Numbered from the stretch's first letter, positions 1-7,935 are shown. The stretch: DNA of 15,707 bases from an uncultured Collinsella sp. (GCA_905204635.1 CAJLAN010000012.1:1-15707), one strand, 5' to 3'. Program-made: numbers and translations. Notes: generated from the sequence alone by a model not told the origin.

Positions 1-6
1 GGCTGG

Positions 7-30
7 TCCGCCGTTCGGTAGAACGGCGGA
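7..30 (-). repeat. Perfect 10-bp hairpin just after prfA
   Basis: TCCGCCGTTC and GAACGGCGGA are exact reverse complements around the 4-base loop GGTA (TACC on the minus strand). It begins 2 bases after the prfA stop codon, where a terminator or processing hairpin would sit. No T-run follows on the minus strand within the 6 bases left in the window, so intrinsic termination is not shown. Its apex GTTCGGTAGAAC resembles that of the hairpin at 12916-12943. Confidence 0.6.
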
Positions 31-32
31 AC

Positions 33-1100
33 CTACACAGCTTGTGCCAGCTTCTCGGCTCGCTCGGCGGCGGCGAGCGCCTCGATGACGGTGCCGAGCT
101 GATCGCCCAGAAGGACGCCGTTGTAGGTGGAGTTGAAACCGATGCGGTGATCGGTCACGCGGTCCTGGGGCTGGTTGTAGGTACGGATCTTCTCGGAACG
201 GTTGCCGTGGCCGATCTGGCTCTGGCGCTCGGCACCGAGCTCGGCCTGCTGCTTCTCGAGTTCCATCTCGTACAGACGGGCGCGCAGCATCTGCATGCAG
301 ACCTCGCGGTTCTGGATCTGGGAACGCTGCTCCTGCGACTGCACCACGGTGTTGGTGGGCAGGTGGGTGATGCGCACGGCGGAGTAGGTGGTGTTAACGC
401 ACTGACCGCCAGGGCCGGAGGCGCAGTAGGTGTCGATGCGCAGGTCGGACTGGTTGATCTGGACGTCGATCTCCTCGGCCTCGGGAAGTACGGCGACGGT
501 AGCCGTGGAGGTCTGAATGCGGCCCTGGGACTCAGTCTTGGGAACGCGCTGGACGCGGTGCACGCCGGACTCGAACTTCATGACGGAGTAGACGCGGTCG
601 CCCTCGACCTTGAACTCGATGGACTTAAAGCCACCGGCCTCGCTGGGGCTGGAATCGAGCACGGTAGTCTTCCAGCCGCGCGACTCGCAAAAGCGCTGGT
701 ACATCTTGTACAGATCGCCGGCGAAGATGGCCGCCTCGTCGCCACCGGCGGCGGAGCGGATCTCGACGATGGTGTTCTTGTCGTCGTTGGGGTCGCTCGG
801 GATGAGCATGTACTTGATGTTTTCCTCGAGCTGGGGAAGCTTGGCCTCGTTTTCGGAGATGTCCATCTGGAGCATCTCCTTCTCATCGGCATCGGTGGTA
901 TCGTGCAGCATTTCCTTGGCAGCCTCGATGTCATCGAGCGCGCCGATGTACTCGCGCGAGGCGGCAATGAGGTCGGACTGGTGCGCGTACTCCTTGTTGA
1001 GACGCGTGAACTCCTTGATATCGGAGGCGACGGCCGGGTCGGAAAGCTTCTTCTCGAGCTCCTCGTAGGCCTTGATGATCTTTTCGAGCTTGTCGCGCAT
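33..1100 (-). CDS. prfA: Peptide chain release factor 1 (RF1)
   Basis: Class I release factor that reads UAA and UAG in the ribosomal A site and triggers peptidyl-tRNA hydrolysis in the cytoplasm. The 355-residue product has the usual RF1 length. The GGQ hydrolysis motif is at 231-233 within SGPGGQCVNTTYSAVR. The codon-recognition PxT tripeptide is at 187-189 and reads PKT, within HRVQRVPKTESQGR; RF2 would have SPF. The N-terminal part (about 1-100) is the helical domain 1. I chose the ATG at 1100 because the minus strand has AAAGGAG 6 bases upstream and the family start MRDKLEKI fits; the frame is open for 58 more codons upstream, but that part is low complexity and unlike RF1. prmC (hemK), which methylates the GGQ glutamine, often follows prfA, but only 32 bases remain and no start is visible. 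A hairpin directly follows the stop. Confidence 0.97.
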   Translation of the reverse strand: MRDKLEKIIKAYEELEKKLSDPAVASDIKEFTRLNKEYAHQSDLIAASREYIGALDDIEAAKEMLHDTTDADEKEMLQMDISENEAKLPQLEENIKYMLIPSDPNDDKNTIVEIRSAAGGDEAAIFAGDLYKMYQRFCESRGWKTTVLDSSPSEAGGFKSIEFKVEGDRVYSVMKFESGVHRVQRVPKTESQGRIQTSTATVAVLPEAEEIDVQINQSDLRIDTYCASGPGGQCVNTTYSAVRITHLPTNTVVQSQEQRSQIQNREVCMQMLRARLYEMELEKQQAELGAERQSQIGHGNRSEKIRTYNQPQDRVTDHRIGFNSTYNGVLLGDQLGTVIEALAAAERAEKLAQAV

Positions 1101-1294
1101 GACGGACTCCTTTATATGCGTGAAGGCGAAAATCGGCAGAATTGATGGGGCGCGGGGCGCCGCTGCGGGGGTAAGTCCAGCTAGAGCATGTCGATCTTCA
1201 GATACATGCGCATCCCTTCGCGTATGGGGTACATAGTTGCGGTCTAACCCATATATGATAGCGTGCGCAGGCAAACCTGCATATAACCCGCACG

Positions 1295-1329
1295 GAATCC
1301 GACAAAGGGACAGTCCCTTTGTCGGATTC
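1295..1329. repeat. Copy 1 of a dispersed 33-bp palindrome (17-bp arms)
   Basis: A perfect inverted repeat around a single central base: left arm GAATCCGACAAAGGGAC, centre A, right arm the exact complement. It is the longest-armed of four related palindromes in the window (others at 8021, 9957 and 11505). Its last base overlaps the TAG stop codon of the M20 peptidase, so it forms the 3' end of that message and lies upstream of prfA. The central base is A here and T in the other copies, which suggests this copy is inverted. The rest of the 1101-1294 intergenic stretch shows no gene and no convincing promoter, only a small hairpin GCAGG-CAAA-CCTGC at 1267-1280. Confidence 0.85.
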
Positions 1330-2744
1330 TAAAGCGTATGGAGTAGGGCGATGAGGAAGCGAACACCCTGGAGGTAGGCGCGGCGGGTGATGCGCTCGTT
1401 GGTGCCGTGGACGCCTCGGTCGCACTCGTCATCATCGACCACAAAGGCCGAGAAGCGAATGCACTCAGGGCAAATGTGCTGGTAGTTGGCAGCGTCGGTC
1501 GCACCGATCACGGTCGAGGGCACAATTGCCACTGGCTCGAATGATCCGTTTTCCTCCATCCCCTTTGGATCACGGAAATAGCGGACGGCGATGGAGCGAA
1601 CCGCCTCGAGACCGGGACCACCGATGCGCGGGGACGGCGAGGGTTCGGAGCTGCCGGGGCCCAGCTCCACTTCGACACGACCGGCAAGGTCCGCCCCGGC
1701 AACCGCCTCACGGCAGCGCGCCACAACGTCGGCCACGCTCGTGCCCTCGAGCATGCGGAAGTTAATGTTGGCCCACATATCCTGCGGCATTACGTTGGCG
1801 CCGGTGCTGCCACCCTCGATCTGCGTGGGCGCGCAGGTGGTCGTCACCAGCGGATAGAGCTTTTTGCTGGCGAGGCAATCGCGGACAATGGCATCCCCGT
1901 TGGCGGCAATTTCATCGGCCGTGTAGAGCCCCAACTCGACGAGTTGGGCGGCAAGCAAGTCGGTCACGCGCGTCGGCCACTCGATATCGCAGATTGCGGT
2001 GATGGCACGGCTGAGCACCTCGAGTGAAGTGCCCCCGTAGGGGTTGGAGGAATGCCCGCCCTCGCTACGCGTCCTCAACACGATATCGGCATAGCCCTTC
2101 TCCGCGAGGTCGGCGTGCATGAGCCAACCCTCGCCCGCGCTGTACTCGGCAGCCGGAACGATGCGGTAGTCGCCCTCGTCGATCAGGTACTCAAGCTCAA
2201 TGCCGCGCTCCTCGAGCACGCGGCCGATGGCGTCTGCGCCGTACTGCGTAGTCTCCTCGTCCTGGCCAAAGGCCAGGAGCAGCGTGCGCTCGTGCTGCCA
2301 ACCGTGCGCCAGCGCATACTCGACAGCCTCGAGAATGCCTGCGACCTGGTCTTTCATATCGATGGCGCCGCGACCCCAAATGTAGGTGTCGTCTACATGC
2401 CCGCTAAAGGGGGCGTACGTCCAGTCGTCCTCGGTACCCGGCACCACGGGGACCACGTCCATGTGACCCATGAGCACAACGGGCTTGAGTGCGGGGTCGG
2501 AGCCGGAAAGCGTCACCAGCAACGAATGATCGATGAGCTCGACCTTACCCGCTGTAAATACGTGCGGCCAGGCCCGCTGCATATAGGCGCGCAGGTCGTC
2601 GAACGGCTGCCAGTCCACTGCCTCGGCATCCATGCTCGAAATGGTCGGAAACGACAGCACACGGCCTAGGCGCTCGCATGCGCCGGCCTCGTCTATACCG
2701 GCAAAATCTTCCTCATGCGCAAAGAAGCGCCAAACCTCGGCCAT
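1329..2744 (-). CDS. M20 family metallopeptidase (zinc carboxypeptidase/aminoacylase type)
   Basis: Predicted cytosolic di-zinc hydrolase of 471 residues, similar in layout to the larger M20 carboxypeptidases (PM20D1/CPG2-like). Metal-site motifs are in order: GHMDVVP (H94, D96), WGRGAIDMKD (bridging D129), QDEET (general base E163, ligand E164), LIDEGD (189-192), GGHSS in the lid/dimer domain (H231), and the terminal GVHGTNERI (H446). No signal peptide is visible. The ATG at 2744 is chosen for the AAAGGATG ribosome site 6 bases upstream; an in-frame extension of 18 codons reads through a hairpin and is unlikely. It lies 72 bp downstream of the amino-acid importer ATPase on the same strand, so it may act on the imported substrate. 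The exact substrate (N-acyl amino acid, dipeptide or other) cannot be told from sequence. The stop codon touches palindrome copy 1. Confidence 0.9.
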   Translation of the reverse strand: MAEVWRFFAHEEDFAGIDEAGACERLGRVLSFPTISSMDAEAVDWQPFDDLRAYMQRAWPHVFTAGKVELIDHSLLVTLSGSDPALKPVVLMGHMDVVPVVPGTEDDWTYAPFSGHVDDTYIWGRGAIDMKDQVAGILEAVEYALAHGWQHERTLLLAFGQDEETTQYGADAIGRVLEERGIELEYLIDEGDYRIVPAAEYSAGEGWLMHADLAEKGYADIVLRTRSEGGHSSNPYGGTSLEVLSRAITAICDIEWPTRVTDLLAAQLVELGLYTADEIAANGDAIVRDCLASKKLYPLVTTTCAPTQIEGGSTGANVMPQDMWANINFRMLEGTSVADVVARCREAVAGADLAGRVEVELGPGSSEPSPSPRIGGPGLEAVRSIAVRYFRDPKGMEENGSFEPVAIVPSTVIGATDAANYQHICPECIRFSAFVVDDDECDRGVHGTNERITRRAYLQGVRFLIALLHTL

Positions 2745-2768
2745 GACATCCTTTCGATTGTGATGACG

Positions 2769-2793
2769 AGGGCCGCCCCACCGGAGCGGCCCT
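2769..2793. repeat. GC-rich hairpin between importer ATPase and M20 peptidase
   Basis: Arms AGGGCCGCCCC and GGAGCGGCCCT pair over 11 bp with one mismatch, around a 3-base loop. It lies in the 72-bp gap between the two genes. There is no T-run on the minus-strand side, so it looks like an attenuator, a partial terminator or an mRNA-stability hairpin rather than a full stop. If it reduces read-through, the M20 gene would be expressed less than the importer. Confidence 0.5.
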
Positions 2794-2816
2794 GCCACGT
2801 AAGCGTTTGCGGTCGG

Positions 2817-3602
2817 CTATTTGTCCTCGAGATAACGCGAGAGGAACTCGCGGGTACGCTGGTGCTTGGGGTTGCCAAAGAGCTCCGCCGGCGCGGCGTC
2901 CTCGAGGACCACGCCCTTGTCCATAAAGACCACGCGGTCGGACACCGTGCGGGCAAAGGCCATCTCGTGCGTGACGACGACCATGGTCATGCCGTCGGCA
3001 GCGAGCTTGCGCATGACCTCGAGCACCTCTCCCACGATCTCGGGGTCGAGTGCGGAGGTCGGCTCGTCGAACAGCATGATCTGCGGATTCATGCATAGGG
3101 CACGAGCGATGGCAACGCGCTGCTTTTGGCCGCCGGACAGGCGACCCACGGCGGCGTGCGCGAACTTCTCGAGCCCCACGCTCGTCAGATGCTCCATCGC
3201 GACCTTCTCGGCCTCGGCCTTGCTCATCTTTTTGAGCGTGACGGGCGCGAGCGTGCAGTTGTCGAGCACGTCCATGTTGTTGAACAGGTTAAAGCCCTGG
3301 AACACCATGCCGATGTCCTCACGCAGCTTGTTGATGTTGCAGCGCTCGGCCGTGAGGTCCTGGCCGTGGAACCAGATGTGGCCCGCGTCCGGGGTCTCGA
3401 GCAGGTTGAGGCAGCGCAGGAAGGTCGACTTGCCCGAACCCGAGGCGCCGATAATGGTGACGACCTCGCCGGGGTTAACGGACAGGTCGATGCCCTTGAG
3501 CACCTCGAGCGAGCCGAAGCTCTTGCGCAGGCCCTCGACGCGGATGAGCGGCTCATTGGTCTGTGCGGCGGCCGCGGTGCCGGTAGTGGCGGTATCTGCC
3601 AT
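2817..3602 (-). CDS. Polar amino-acid ABC importer, ATP-binding protein (GlnQ/HisP type)
   Basis: ATPase subunit of 261 residues that powers the membrane permease encoded just upstream. All nucleotide-site motifs are intact: Walker [10 protein letters not shown] (52-60), Q-loop Q102 in VFQGFNLF, signature LSGGQ (155-159), Walker [13 protein letters not shown] (catalytic E180), and switch His H212 in [10 protein letters not shown]. The [16 protein letters not shown] stretch is characteristic of the polar amino-acid uptake family. The first about 18 residues form a Thr/Ala-rich tail before the domain. Start at ATG 3602: GAGGAGA lies 6 bases upstream. It follows the permease gene by 22 bp. The amino acid transported cannot be deduced. 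Confidence 0.95.
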   Translation of the reverse strand: MADTATTGTAAAAQTNEPLIRVEGLRKSFGSLEVLKGIDLSVNPGEVVTIIGASGSGKSTFLRCLNLLETPDAGHIWFHGQDLTAERCNINKLREDIGMVFQGFNLFNNMDVLDNCTLAPVTLKKMSKAEAEKVAMEHLTSVGLEKFAHAAVGRLSGGQKQRVAIARALCMNPQIMLFDEPTSALDPEIVGEVLEVMRKLAADGMTMVVVTHEMAFARTVSDRVVFMDKGVVLEDAAPAELFGNPKHQRTREFLSRYLEDK

Positions 3603-3624
3603 GATGATTCTCCTCGTCTTGAGC

Positions 3625-4773
3625 CTAGTTGGAGCTGGGCAGCGTGACCGGAGCCTCGGCGCCAAGCTTTTTGCCAAAGGCCTCGAGCAGGCGGCTCGCC
3701 ACGAGCGTCAGGATCAGGTAGACCACGAGCGCCACGCAGTAGACCTCCATCTGGCGGTAGTACACGCCGGCGACGGTGGTGGTGGCGTACATGAGGTCAA
3801 ACACGCCGATGACCGAGAGCACCGACGAATCCTTGATGTTGATGATGAGCTCGTTGGTGAGCGCCGGAATCGCGTTTTTAATGCCCTGGGGGAACACGAC
3901 TTTGCGCATAGCTTGCCACTGCGACAGGCCCAGCGAGCGTGCTGCCTCGGCCTGGCCGGGATCGATGGACTCGATGCCGCCGCGCAGGACCTCCATCATG
4001 TAGGCGGTGGAGTTGAGCGAGATGGTGACGAGGCCGGCGGTGAAGGTGCTCCAGATCTGGTTGGCCTGGGCGGTCTCGAAGCCCATGCCGCGCAAAACGG
4101 TGAAGCCCGCGTAATAGATGAGCAGGCCCTGGACCATCATGGGCGTGCCGCGCACGATGGTGGAGTAGACGGTCGCAAAGCCGCGGCCGATACTCTTAAA
4201 GAAGCGCACCAGGTCGTTATCCACGCGGTCGAACGTCTGAATGCGTAGGAACACGAAGAGCAGCGCCAGGAAGAATGCGATGACGGTGCCGAAGGTGGCA
4301 AGCGCGATGGTGATCTCGATACCGCGAATGAAGAAGTCCCCGCTCTTGTAGGTCATGTAGACCAGGCTCGACAAAAAGTCGCTGGGGTTGGAATCCGAGA
4401 CAATGCTCACCTGCACCAGGTCGATAAACGACATGACGCAGCGGTCGATAAAGAAAACTGCCGCGATGGCGACCACGACGTAGCTGCCCAGGCGTGCGCC
4501 ACGACGGCAGCGCTCGGATGCGAACGGCGACTTTTCGCGATAGTCGTTCCAGTGCATGAGCTTGGTGACCAGCGCCGCCGCCGACACGACGAGCCAGGCC
4601 CAAAGGATTGCCCAGAGGCAGTCTTGGAACACGCCCGTAGGCGCCAAGAAACTCATCGGCGTGGGGTTGCGCTGGCTAAACGCCAGGCCGAGCGCCGCGA
4701 TGACGCTCGTGCCCAGGTATACATAACGGTGGTCGGCCTTGATAAAGGAGGCCAGGCGATTGATGGTTTTCAT
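3625..4773 (-). CDS. Polar amino-acid ABC importer, permease (HisM/GlnP type) with long N-terminal extension
   Basis: Inner-membrane permease of 382 residues. The BPD-type transport domain begins near residue 150 ([20 protein letters not shown]) and carries the EAA loop that contacts the ATPase at about 276-303 ([11 protein letters not shown] ... KNAIP). Family members are commonly about 220-250 residues; this one has about 150 extra N-terminal residues with roughly three hydrophobic segments (about 18-34, 52-71 and 96-120) before the conserved core. Start ATG 4773 has GGGAGG 4 bases upstream. It lies 9 bp after the lipoprotein gene and 22 bp before the ATPase gene, so the three are surely one operon. 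Only one permease gene is present, so a homodimeric channel is expected. Confidence 0.94.
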   Translation of the reverse strand: MKTINRLASFIKADHRYVYLGTSVIAALGLAFSQRNPTPMSFLAPTGVFQDCLWAILWAWLVVSAAALVTKLMHWNDYREKSPFASERCRRGARLGSYVVVAIAAVFFIDRCVMSFIDLVQVSIVSDSNPSDFLSSLVYMTYKSGDFFIRGIEITIALATFGTVIAFFLALLFVFLRIQTFDRVDNDLVRFFKSIGRGFATVYSTIVRGTPMMVQGLLIYYAGFTVLRGMGFETAQANQIWSTFTAGLVTISLNSTAYMMEVLRGGIESIDPGQAEAARSLGLSQWQAMRKVVFPQGIKNAIPALTNELIINIKDSSVLSVIGVFDLMYATTTVAGVYYRQMEVYCVALVVYLILTLVASRLLEAFGKKLGAEAPVTLPSSN

Positions 4774-4782
4774 GCTGCCTCC

Positions 4783-5709
4783 CTATGCCGGCTGACGGTC
4801 GAGGCACGCGTCCCACATTTGGTCGCGCTCCTCTTGGCTAATGCCCTTGAGTGTCTTGTCGATGAGCTTAAGCAGCTTGTCCGAGCCCTTGCGGCAGCCG
4901 ACGTTTGCCGTGACTTCCTGCTTAAAGCCCTCGCCCTCGGCAAATCGAATCGGCACGATACCCGGGTTTTGGGCCATATAGCCCTTCTCGTTCTCGGTAT
5001 TGTAGGTCACGGCGTCGCAGGTGCCCTGCAGCAGGTTCGAAAACACCGTGGGGACCGAATCGACCGGGTTCTTGTGGACAACGCCCGGGATCTCGTCGAT
5101 GACGGTATCGAGCATGGTGTCCTTTTGGCCGAGGACCGTTGCGCCGCTAAAGTCGCTGAGCTTGGTCGCATTTTGGTAGGGCGAGCCCTCTTTTACGAAC
5201 AGGCCAAAGTAGCCAATGAAGTACGGGTCGGAAAAGCCGACGGACTCCTCGCGCTCGGGCGTGGCGCTCATGCCGGCAATGATGAGGTCGATCTGGCCGT
5301 TGTTGAGCGAATCGATAAGACCCGAGAAGCCCTGCTTGACGGCGACGGGCTCGCCACCGAGGGCCTTGCAGACGATCTTGGCGATCTGCACGTCGTAACC
5401 ATCGGCATAGGCGCCCTGCACGTTGTCGATGGGGATAGTGTACTTGCTGGCTTCGGAGACCTGCCAGTTGTACGGGGCGTAGGCCGCCTCCATGCCGATG
5501 CGGATCTTGTCCTTGCCGATCACGGAATCGGACAGGTCGTCGCGACCGCCGCCCGTCGTGGGCTGGGCCACTTCCAGCGTGGAGGGGCGCTGGCAACCGG
5601 CAAGTGCGCCGGCGACGACGGAAGCGCTCGCAGCAAACGCACTGCCTAAGAAGATACGACGGCTGCACACCGGCTGTGGATGCGCGTCGCGTTGATGGGG
5701 AGAATGCAT
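4783..5709 (-). CDS. Amino-acid ABC importer, substrate-binding lipoprotein (SBP_bac_3)
   Basis: Extracytoplasmic binding protein of 308 residues, the first gene of the importer operon. The N-terminus has the lipobox LAGC at 36-39 (lipidated Cys39) after a hydrophobic stretch, preceded by SRRIFLG at 16-22, which resembles a twin-arginine signal. The type-3 solute-binding domain runs from about 67: IRIGMEAAYAPYNW, then GYDVQIAKI, and the ligand carboxylate-binding motif SATPEREESVGFSDPYF with R153. I chose the ATG at 5709 for GGAAGG 6 bases upstream; an in-frame start 19 codons earlier would bury the signal peptide. The substrate is probably an amino acid or a close derivative; which one is not visible. 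No convincing promoter was found in 5710-5850. Confidence 0.94.
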   Translation of the reverse strand: MHSPHQRDAHPQPVCSRRIFLGSAFAASASVVAGALAGCQRPSTLEVAQPTTGGGRDDLSDSVIGKDKIRIGMEAAYAPYNWQVSEASKYTIPIDNVQGAYADGYDVQIAKIVCKALGGEPVAVKQGFSGLIDSLNNGQIDLIIAGMSATPEREESVGFSDPYFIGYFGLFVKEGSPYQNATKLSDFSGATVLGQKDTMLDTVIDEIPGVVHKNPVDSVPTVFSNLLQGTCDAVTYNTENEKGYMAQNPGIVPIRFAEGEGFKQEVTANVGCRKGSDKLLKLIDKTLKGISQEERDQMWDACLDRQPA

Positions 5710-5851
5710 AATCTGCCTTCCCTGTTGAATCGTATGCTGACGACTTAACAGGATATACGCCAGCAACTAGCAGCGCAGCACAAGCTCGAAAAATTAATAG
5801 ACACGCGGTAGTCATTGGGGACGCCGATGTTTTGGCAATGCCGGCGAGCGA

Positions 5852-5942
5852 CGTCCAGAGCGAACAAGTGGCATGAAAAAGGCAAGGCATGACCAGAAGG
5901 TCTATGCCTTGCCTTTTGAATGACAACTTGTCGCTCTGGACG
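5852..5942. repeat. 91-bp nested palindrome between epimerase and importer operons
   Basis: The outer arms are CGTCCAGAGCGAACAAGT (5852-5869) and ACTTGTCGCTCTGGACG (5926-5942), which are complementary except for one missing base. Inside them, after a short unpaired part, lies the strong hairpin at 5877-5917. The whole element is therefore a long imperfect stem with internal loops. It fills most of the region between the stop of the epimerase and the leader of the importer operon. Such size and nesting exceed a simple terminator and suggest a small mobile palindromic element that now also ends transcription. Confidence 0.75.
5877..5917. terminator. Strong hairpin, probable terminator of the epimerase transcript
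   Basis: AAAAGGCAAGGCAT and ATGCCTTGCCTTTT pair perfectly over 14 bp, and GACC/GGTC continue the stem around the loop AGAA with one bulged T. On either strand the stem ends in a run of T, so it could act in both directions. For the minus-strand epimerase it lies about 55 bp past the stop codon. Confidence 0.8.
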
Positions 5943-5972
5943 ACGCGCAGCATCGACCGAGCGGCGGAACCT

Positions 5973-6866
5973 CTAGAGCAAGGTAACGCTAAAACTGCGC
6001 TTGTCCGTCTCGCCCGGGGCCAGGGTGATGGTGTTGACCTTGTGCTCAAAGACATCGTCCTCGGTGTCCATGGTGGTATGACCGGTCCAGGGCTCGAGCG
6101 CCACAAACGGAGCGTCGTTGGCGGCAGACCACACGCCAATGTACTTAAAGCCCTCAAAGTCGATCTTGACGCCGTGGCCCGACTTGCGGCCGCGCAGCGT
6201 GAGCGTGGAGCCCGGAGTATCGGTGAACATGATGGCATCGTTATCGAAACTGCGGTGCGTGATGGGCAGCACGTCCGAGTTGTCGGGAGCCTTATAGCTG
6301 CCCTCAAACGTCATAAGACCGTCGGGCGTGATGATGGGAGCCTCGTTCGTCCAAGCCTCGGTAAACGCCAGCTCGTAATCCTCGAACGCCTCGTCCTCGG
6401 CACCGGGGGCGGGCACGTTAAATGCGGGGTGGCCGCCCACCGAGAACGGCAGGTCCACATCGCCGGTATTGGTGACGGCAAAGGTCTGCGTGAGGGTGGC
6501 GTCGCCGGTCAGGGCATAGGTCATGTTGAGCTTAAAGTGGAACGGAAAGGCCTTGAGCGACTCGGGCGTATCGGTGATCTCGTAAGTTACCGAGGAGCCG
6601 TCCTCCGAAACCTCGACCAGCTCGTGCTCGACGATGCGCGCGAGTCCGTGGCGGGGCATCTCGCAGGTGCCGGCCGCAGACGCTGCCGTGTTGTTGCGCA
6701 GCGAACCCACAATGGGGAACAGGATGGGCGCATGCTTGCCCCAAAAGGCGGGGTCGCCCTGCCACAGATACTCGTTGCCGTTGAGGGCAAGGCTCGTGAG
6801 CTGAGCGCCCATGGAATCGATGGCCGCGGTGAGGCTGCCGCGCTTGATGGTAGTGACGGTAGACAT
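5973..6866 (-). CDS. Aldose 1-epimerase family protein (LacX-like)
   Basis: Cytosolic sugar mutarotase-like enzyme of 297 residues, interconverting anomers of an aldose or a phosphorylated sugar. Conserved points are FPIVGSLRN (R57, sugar binding), PRHGLAR (H73), FSVGGHPAFN (H146, proton donor) and VALEPWTG (E258, base). The layout GN-EYLWQGDP-FW-APILFPIVG is typical of the LacX-type branch rather than of classical GalM. Start ATG 6866: GGAGG lies 7 bases upstream. A 7-bp inverted repeat sits 20 bp before the start and may be an operator. No sugar operon is adjacent, so the physiological sugar is unknown. Confidence 0.92.
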   Translation of the reverse strand: MSTVTTIKRGSLTAAIDSMGAQLTSLALNGNEYLWQGDPAFWGKHAPILFPIVGSLRNNTAASAAGTCEMPRHGLARIVEHELVEVSEDGSSVTYEITDTPESLKAFPFHFKLNMTYALTGDATLTQTFAVTNTGDVDLPFSVGGHPAFNVPAPGAEDEAFEDYELAFTEAWTNEAPIITPDGLMTFEGSYKAPDNSDVLPITHRSFDNDAIMFTDTPGSTLTLRGRKSGHGVKIDFEGFKYIGVWSAANDAPFVALEPWTGHTTMDTEDDVFEHKVNTITLAPGETDKRSFSVTLL

Positions 6867-6886
6867 GCTACTTCCTCCAAAAGTAA

Positions 6887-6909
6887 ACAATAGTGTCGAG
6901 GGCTATTGT
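6887..6909. promoter_or_regulatory. Inverted repeat ACAATAG-N9-CTATTGT before the epimerase
   Basis: Two exact 7-bp inverted half-sites, centres 16 bp apart, lie 20 bp upstream of the epimerase start codon and just outside its ribosome site. Size and position fit a dimeric repressor operator in the untranslated leader or at the transcription start. I could not define a good -35/-10 pair next to it. A small mRNA hairpin is the alternative. Confidence 0.4.
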
Positions 6910-6979
6910 CCCACTCTTGGCGGCGGGACGGGACGGCAGGCGATTATTGAGTAGCCATAGCGGAATGAGCGGCGAGCGC

Positions 6980-7849
6980 CTACTGGGTATCCACGTAAAG
7001 GTCGAACCCGCCCTGCGGTGTAGTGTCGACCGTGTCGGGCGCCTGTGAGTTAAAGTTCACGGGGACCATGCGCTTTGAGGCGCGGAAGCGCGTGCCGTCG
7101 GTGGCGACGGGCGGTTCATCGACGGTGAGCTCGTAGTCTCCGGGCTTGAGCTCGATGCCGTCACCAGCGGAATTGACGTATTGATACTCGTCAATTGTCT
7201 GCCCTTTGAGCGTGCGCCCCACGATATGGATGAGCATTTGGCTGTCGCCGCGCGCGGTGTCCCACGTCGCGCCGTCCTTGACCTCGACCGACACATGTAC
7301 CGAGCGCGTGCGGCTGAGCGATTGCTCGACAGACATCTCGACCTTGGCGGCGTCTTTTCGCTGTTGTTCGACATGGCTCCAGACGTTTCCAATTACCGAG
7401 CATGCGATAACGCCGGCCATAAAGGCGATAAGGATGGGGCCGAGCGGCGAGCAACGTCCTGCATCTTCCTCGCGAGACAGATTGGGGCGACGTGTGGGTG
7501 CGGGCGCCTGGGCACCCTGCGAGGGCACGTCGAGAATGCTGAAGGATGCCGTGCTGTCGGGGTCGATAGTGTGACGCGGCTGCGGGGTCTTTGCCGGCGA
7601 GATCGACATGTCGGCTGGCTCGCCGAGCGTGGCCGTAGCGTCGGCCTTGGCCTCGTCTGCCTCGGCCTGGGCCCAAGCTTGTTCGAAGGTCAGGGGCTCG
7701 ACGGGGTCGAGGGCGGCGTCCGAGTCGGCGGCGACGTCGTTGCCGGTCTCGTCCTCGTCGCTCGACACGCCACGCGGCGTAGGCTCGTCCCACTCCTCAT
7801 CCGGAGCTTCGCCCTCGCTATACCACCATTCAAAGTTATCGATATCCAT
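6980..7849 (-). CDS. Single-pass membrane protein with acidic cytoplasmic N-terminus, function unknown
   Basis: I do not recognise this 289-residue protein. Residues 1-75 are very acidic and low in complexity (DNFEWWYSEGEAPDEEWDEP at 4-23, then many Asp/Glu/Ala). Residues 76-130 are Pro/Ser/Thr-rich. A single transmembrane segment lies at about 137-157 (GPILIAFMAGVIACSVIGNVW). The remaining about 130 residues should be outside the cell and are beta-like, with VHVSVEVKDGATWDT and ELKPGDYELTVDEPP. The layout suggests a membrane-anchored extracellular domain whose cytoplasmic tail binds a partner. The start is ATG 7849; the ribosome site AAGGGG is part of the perfect palindrome GGGGCGCCCC at 7852-7861, which could hide it by pairing. 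A TATAAA box is on the minus strand at 7891-7896 but without a good -35. The gene is divergent from the MFS gene and 113 bp upstream of the epimerase. Confidence 0.8.
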   Translation of the reverse strand: MDIDNFEWWYSEGEAPDEEWDEPTPRGVSSDEDETGNDVAADSDAALDPVEPLTFEQAWAQAEADEAKADATATLGEPADMSISPAKTPQPRHTIDPDSTASFSILDVPSQGAQAPAPTRRPNLSREEDAGRCSPLGPILIAFMAGVIACSVIGNVWSHVEQQRKDAAKVEMSVEQSLSRTRSVHVSVEVKDGATWDTARGDSQMLIHIVGRTLKGQTIDEYQYVNSAGDGIELKPGDYELTVDEPPVATDGTRFRASKRMVPVNFNSQAPDTVDTTPQGGFDLYVDTQ

Positions 7850-7935
7850 ACGGGGCGCCCCTTAGGCCTCGCAAATAAACACTCGCTAGTTTTATACCCC
7901 CAGACGACACCGAAGCTCACCCGCGCCGGACACAA

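Noticed and set aside
42..1145. Plus-strand open frame of 367 codons
   Set aside because: It is the mirror of prfA, with low-complexity Leu/Gly/Val/Asp content; prfA itself is unmistakable.
1101..1274. 58-codon N-terminal extension of prfA
   Set aside because: The frame is open, but the extension is unlike RF1, and the ATG at 1100 has a good ribosome site and gives the normal length.
2769..2793. Full intrinsic terminator between importer and M20 genes
   Set aside because: No T-run follows the stem on the minus strand and the stem has a mismatch; kept only as a hairpin.
2866..4248. Plus-strand open frame of 460 codons
   Set aside because: It runs antisense to the importer ATPase and permease genes, both with full motif sets.
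4552..5649. Plus-strand open frame of 365 codons
   Set aside because: It is antisense to the binding lipoprotein and permease genes; no domain or ribosome site supports it.
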